From Strongylocentrotus purpuratus (Eukaryota > Echinodermata > Echinoidea > Camarodonta > Strongylocentrotidae): DNA of 64,000 nucleotides. This document shows, piece by piece, positions 59,003-64,000 of this stretch; position 1 is the first letter of the stretch, and each line of letters opens with the position of its first letter. The notes under the pieces were generated by a model, which made no database searches, was not told where the DNA came from, and saw nothing but the letters and a program-made list of their open reading frames with translations. A program made the position numbers and the translations under genes. The DNA lies in assembly GCF_000002235.5 (NCBI RefSeq), contig NW_022145605.1:372001-436000 (forward strand), written 5' to 3'.

Positions 59003-61339
59003 GATTGCAACTGATCGCAGCTGATCGCAGACAATAACTGTGTGTTCTGGTTACGTAGAGGCTTGTGGATAGTTCTCAATAGTTTGAAGAAAAGAAAAAA
59101 AACAGAACCCTAACGTTTGAGATTCGAGGAAACATAATATGGGGATGTATGAGTAGATTCTGTCATGGGCGGAGATTCCTTTTCGAAAGGTTTACAAACG
59201 TGTATAGTCTCATTGCAACAGCATTCATTTGCGATCAGATGCAATCACGTGAAGAAAAAAGGGTCTAGCGGTAAAAGGCACAACAATTATAATTTTGGTG
59301 TAGAAAGCCCGGTCGACAAAGCCTATTCAAATTTTACAAGCAGGTAGATAAAACACAAATTATGTTCTTTGTAAACTTTATAGTGCTATGGGGTACTTTG
59401 AAAATCAATCGACGGATCATTCTCATGGCTCCTCTTAGAAAAGACATAACGGAAGCATGTACTCTCACCTTACCAGGTGTTTCGGGGTCGAGTTAAACAT
59501 TTTTATGCATCCTCCAAAGATTCCCTTTTTCTTTCAAACACAATTCTTGACGTTAAGGAATATCCCCATTTCTGTGAGAGCATTCGCACTCAAGCAGACT
59601 ATGAATCTTAATTTTGTTATGTCTCTCCAATGTATATAATAGTTTAAATAAAACGACTATCAATCGATCTTTCCGTACTGTAGCTTTATGCTTGAATTTC
59701 ATTTAAATTATCCATCCGACTGGCGCCTTTATATTAAGAGCACACTGTTCAGCTATCGCATCCAAAACAGTTTAATCCGGCCCAGCAAAGATGACAAAAT
59801 TATAAATGCGGAAAGCTTGAAAATCTTCTATACAAGGAACAGAGCGCATACGATCCCATTTGATTGCAACTGATCGCAGCTGATCGCAGACAATAACTGT
59901 GTGTTCTGGTTACGTAGAGGCTTGTGGATAGTTCTCAATAGTTTGAAGAAAAGAAAAAAAACAGAACCCTAACGTTTGAGATTCGAGGAAACATAATATG
60001 GGGATGTATGAGTAGATTCTGTCATGGGCAGAGATTCCTTTTCGAAAGGTTTACACACGTGTATAGTCTCATTGCAATAGCATTCATTTGCGATCAAATG
60101 CAATCACGTGAAGAAAAAAGGGTCTAGCGGTAAAAGGCACAACAATTATAATTTTGGTGTAGAAAGCCCGGTCGACAAAGCCTATTCAAATGTTACAAGC
60201 AGGTAGATGAAACACAAATTATGTTCTTTGTAAACTTTATAGTGTTATGGGGTACTTTGAAAATCAATCGACGGATCATTCTCATGGCTCCTCTTTGAAA
60301 AGACATAACGGAAGAATGTACTCTCACCTTACCAGGTGTTTCGGGGTCGAGTTAAACATTTTATGCATCCTCAAAAGATTCCCTTTTTCTTTCAAACACA
60401 ATTCTTGTCGTTAAGGAATATCCCCATTTCTGTGAGAGCATTCGCACTCAAGCAGACTATGAATCTTAATTTTGTTATGTCTCTCCAATGTATATAATAG
60501 TTTAAATAAATGCCTATCAATCGATCTTTCCGTACTGTAGCTTTATGCTTGAATTTCATTTTAATTATCCACCCCGACCGGCGCCTATATATTAAGTGGA
60601 CACTGTTAAGCTATCGCATCCAAAACAGTTTAATCCGGCCCAGCCAAGATTTAAAAATTATAAACGTGGATGGGAGAGAGATGCGGAAAGCTTGAAAATC
60701 TTCTATACAAGGAACAGAGCGCATACGATCCCATTTGATTGCAACTGATCGCAGCTGATCGCAGACAATAACTGTGTGTTCTGGTTACGTAGAGGCTTGT
60801 GGATAGTTCTCAATAGTTTGAAGAAAAGAAAAAAACCAGAACCCTAACGTTTGAGATTCGAGGAAACATAATATGGGGATGTATGAGTAGATTCTGTCAT
60901 GGGCGGAGATTCCTTTTCGAAAGGTTTACAAACGTGTATAGTCTCATTGCAACAGCATTCATTTGCGATCAGATGCAATCACGTGAAGAAAAAAGGGTCT
61001 AGCGGTAAAAGGCACAACAATTATAATTTTGGTGTAGAAAGCCCGGTCGACAAAGCCTATTCAAATTTTACAAGCAGGTAGATAAAACACAAATTATGTT
61101 CTTTGTAAACTTTATAGTGCTATGGGGTACTTTGAAAATCAATCGACGGATCATTCTCATGGCTCCTCTTAGAAAAGACATAACGGAAGCATGTACTCTC
61201 ACCGTACCAGGTGTTTCGGGGTCGAGTTAAACATTTTTATGCATCCTCCAAAGATTCCCTTTTTCTTTCAAACACAATTCTTGACGTTAAGGAATATCCC
61301 CATTTCTGTGAGAGCATTCGCACTCAAGCAGACTATGAA

Positions 61340-62949
61340 TATACATTTTGTGTAGAAAGCCCGGCCGACAAAGCCTATTCAAATTAATTGCAGTATCGTT
61401 TTTTCTGGGAGGCACTGTATAGGCCGATAGCTTATCTGAAATGAGGTGTCATGTCAATCAACACCAAAGTTCAAAATACCGCATATTATACGCGCCTTTG
61501 TTCTAAGAGCGCCGACTCAGGACATACTTGTGGTTGGAATGTAATTAATCTGTCATTATTTGTAAGTCGTTGTTGTGACTGGACAACGATATAGAGTGGC
61601 ATGAGAACAGCATTGTTCAATCGTTAGAGCATACGGACCATTTAGATAGGAAATAAACAAAATTGAGAAAGCAGTGGCGGATCCAGGATTTTCCAATAGA
61701 GGAGTGGGGGTGGGGGGCAACGGGGCCGGGCCCCTTCATTTTCTTAATTGATTTCTTTCTTTCCGTTGGCTTACTTTTTGTATAGCCGGTAACATCAGCG
61801 ATATTTAATAGTTTTCGCTTCGCTCTCTCCCGCGATCTGTCTCTCTTTAAATTGCTCAAACGCTGTATTGTGATATTGGCATTCATTTCTTTCATTTATT
61901 TCTTTCTTTCCGTTGGTGTACTTAATGATAATGACTTTATCAAAGTGCTAAAGCCCAAATTAAAAATGAGACAATAATTTCACTGATTTTTCTCTAATGG
62001 AGAGTTTTCTACATTATCGATCGTGGTTTGACTGACTTGGAAGTTGCTGATAAAATGCTCAGAAACCAGATGGTTAATATCATATCCAAATTTTAAGTCT
62101 ATTGCTTTTGTAACTAAAAAGTTATAGCGCTCTAAAGTTGACACTTTGCTGTGAGCCAAAATAGCAAATTTGGTTGCTAAGGGCCTTCTCCTTAGCAACG
62201 GTAACATAGTGCCGTGAAAAATAGAATATATCGCGAGAAGATGCTATCACCAAGCAGATGAATATTTTGATAGGAAGTGTGATGTCAGATGATGCATTTT
62301 CATCATACTTTAATGATATATATTGCTTAGTTCATGTTGCTATGATAATAATATGCCTAACAACCGATATATAATGTGTTCTCAGAGTCAAATCAGGATA
62401 TAGGTCAAATACTATATAAAATAAAACCTGTACCAAGTGACAGACATATTAATTTGCCGTCTTAAATAATTATGTTCGTGCATGGTGTGGTTCAGAACTT
62501 TCGCCCTACCCCCTCCCTCGCTTGAAATGCCCCCCCCCCCCCACCACCAATAAAATCAAGAATAATTTTGGGATGGGGGCAGTATGTTGTGTAGGACATG
62601 ATGTGTGATCGGAAATGATGCAGGCTAAGAGTCTGTCAATAACTAAGTGACACATAAATTGAGATGTGGATCCAGGTGATAGTCATGATTTTCAGTCCAA
62701 ATCATTAAGACAATGAATGGAGGGGTTCAGAATGTGCACCCTCCCCCTTCTGTGACCCCCCCCCCCCCCGAGTATGTATGCAGCTAGGTGCCGGAATACA
62801 TCTTACCTGGAGTATTTTTCATGAAAAAATGACATTTCTACCATATAAACTAGGTGTACTTTCTAAAAAAAATTACAATTTGGAGTTACGTCATAATGGG
62901 GGAGAAGGGGTCTCGTCAAATTATATAAATCTTTAAAAGGGAATATTAA
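61340..62949. other. Spacer between array and right arm; mixed repeat pieces, no gene
   Basis: At about 61386-61425 is an inverted mariner-like terminus (CAGTATCGTTTTTTCTGGGA, then GGCACTGTATA). At 61674 a GTGGCGGATCCAGG repeat start. At about 61745-61920 an inverted relative of the 51612 repeat. C-runs lie at about 62530 and 62755. A 75-codon minus-strand frame (61980-62207) has no recognised domain. Confidence 0.45.
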
Positions 62950-64000
62950 TGCCAATGAAATTTAAGCACAAAGCTACAATACGGAAAGATGATCGATAGT
63001 CGTTTTATTTAAACTATACATTGGAGAGGCTTAACCTAGCCCCCGACTATACACGTTTGTAAACCTTTCGAAAAGGAATCCCCACCCATAACAGATACTT
63101 CTCATACATCCCCATAATGTCTCCCCAAATCTCAAACGTTAGGGTTCTGTTTTTTTTTTCTTCTTCAAACTTACCCTACAACATTGAGAACTATCCACAA
63201 GCCTCAATGTTACCAGAACACACAGTCATTGTCTGCGATCAACTGCGATCAGCTGCAATCAGATGGGATCGTATGCGATCTATTCCTTGCATAATTTTGT
63301 CAAATAATTATATCCGACGTGAGAAGTAATGCTTAATAAAAAGTTTTTTTTTTAAACATAAAGGAAGAGCCATATAATGAAGAGGGGGGGGGGGAGCACT
63401 TTTTTGTTGGGGGGGGGGGGGAGTCCAAGATTTGACTCAGCCAGCCGCTGAATAAGCGGGGGGGGGGGGGGTCACCTTTTTTGGTCACCCTTTAGCACAA
63501 GTTTTTTATAATTATTATTATTTCTTTCTTTTATAAAAAGAAAAAGATTGAGGGGGTCCGACCCCCCACCCCCCCCCCCTTGCGTACGCGCCTGATTCAG
63601 ACATTAGTATAGACAGTAAAAACTAGAATGTGTACAGGAAGACTCATTTCTAAAATTATACATATATACTTCCAGAGATGTTGGTGCTTTCATAAACAAG
63701 TACTATTCGGTGTGTAGCAGAAGTGGATGAAATCATGTGTGCAAGAAAACACACATGTATTTGTGTTTATTTATTCAAATATTGTTTCTTTATCAAATTT
63801 TTCCAGAAATTGTAAGTTGGTGTGTAACTTTGTATATTGTATAACTCGGATTAAAACATGGAGATACAGTATATGAATGTATATGAATTGTTATATTTTT
63901 TGGGGTCACATTTGACTCATTTCAAACTAAAAAAACGGATACAAACATACACTTGGAACAATCCCCAGGACTGAAACAGGAATGAAGAGCATATTTTATG
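62950..64000 (-). repeat. Right inverted arm of the 52.7-64 kb structure (runs off window)
   Basis: 62950-63290 is the reverse complement of a shortened array unit: ACGATCGATAG-type, CTCCAATGTATA, TTTCGAAAAGGAATCC, CTCAAACGTTAGGGTTCTG and CTGCGATCAGCTGC. 63300-63735 is unrelated and includes G-runs and a Cs/GCGTACGCGCCTG repeat end. 63735-64000 mirrors 52709-52998. The window ends inside the arm. Confidence 0.8.

Larger units (their letters stand above)
52999..61339 (+). repeat. Tandem array of ~876-bp units (about 7.7 units) with dimeric higher order
   Basis: The anchor GAACAGAGCGCATACGATCC recurs at 52999, 53876, 54741, 55617, 56493, 57369, 59837 and 60712; the sixth unit is split by an insertion. 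Units contain GATCGCAGCTGATCGCAGAC, CCTAACGTTTGAGATTCGAG, TTTCGAAAGGTTTACA and TCAATCGATCTTTCCGTACT. Two left-half types (GGGCGGAG/ACAAACG and GGGCAGAG/ACACACG) and two right-half types (CCCCGACCGG and ATCCGACTGG) occur. From unit 3 on they alternate strictly, making a 1752-bp repeat. The last unit stops at 61339. Open frames of 60-75 codons recur because the DNA recurs; no domain is seen. Confidence 0.93.

Noticed and set aside
53170-61081. Recurrent 60-75 codon open frames (e.g. 54805, 55804, 56557, 59165, 60899)
   Set aside because: They recur because the 876-bp unit recurs. Unit variants break the frames and no protein motif is visible.
61980-62207. 75-codon minus-strand frame
   Set aside because: It reads like a peptide but has no recognised family and lies in repeat-rich spacer. 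There is not enough to call a gene.

Overview
The window is animal nuclear DNA. Genes are split by GT-AG introns, large parts are repeats, and the proteins are conserved metazoan ones. The repeat style (fold-back MITEs, long G/C and GA homopolymer tracts, LINE relics) together with the protein sequences suggests a marine invertebrate deuterostome, most likely an echinoderm such as a sea urchin. The organism is inferred, not proven.

Three genes can be read, all on the + strand. (1) 157-5345: the last four exons of a HECT-type E3 ubiquitin ligase; its 5' part lies left of the window. (2) 11083-17651: eight exons of KMT5A (SET8/PR-Set7, the histone H4K20 mono-methyltransferase) with a complete SET domain and stop codon; the start exon was not found. 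(3) 38736-50277: the first 14 exons of RBM19 (a multi-RRM ribosome-biogenesis protein), 504 codons with all phases compatible. The gene is cut off by the window, or by a very large repeat-filled intron, part-way through its third RRM. A possible orphan exon encoding a membrane segment lies at 5975-6172. The genes share no obvious pathway beyond being nuclear housekeeping functions.

Layout of the rest. 2-5 kb: a MITE and a 5'-truncated endonuclease/RT LINE inside the last HECT intron. 6.7-7.8 kb: a Helitron/Helentron-like non-autonomous element whose roughly 151-bp core repeats each carry a triple AGGTCA array. 8.9-11 kb: a LINE 3' end and two hairpin elements. 12-15.3 kb: KMT5A introns holding MITEs, a mariner-like MITE, a tRNA-derived SINE and a decayed copy of a KMT5A exon. 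20-38 kb: a gene-poor block of MITEs, satellites (110-bp and about 45-bp units), purine-rich modules, tRNA-like heads and a duplicated segment. One copy of that segment was later split by a young I/Nimb-type LINE with an intact RNase H domain. 41-49 kb: RBM19 introns with fold-back elements and LINE pieces. 50.8-52 kb: a 46-bp minisatellite.

52.7-64 kb: a large composite of about eight tandem 876-bp units, organised from the third unit on as a 1752-bp higher-order dimer. It is interrupted by a CAGGG-ended insertion and bounded by inverted arms; the right arm runs off the window. This is the most unusual structure here. I see no CRISPR, no confident non-coding RNA gene and no LTR or virus-like element.
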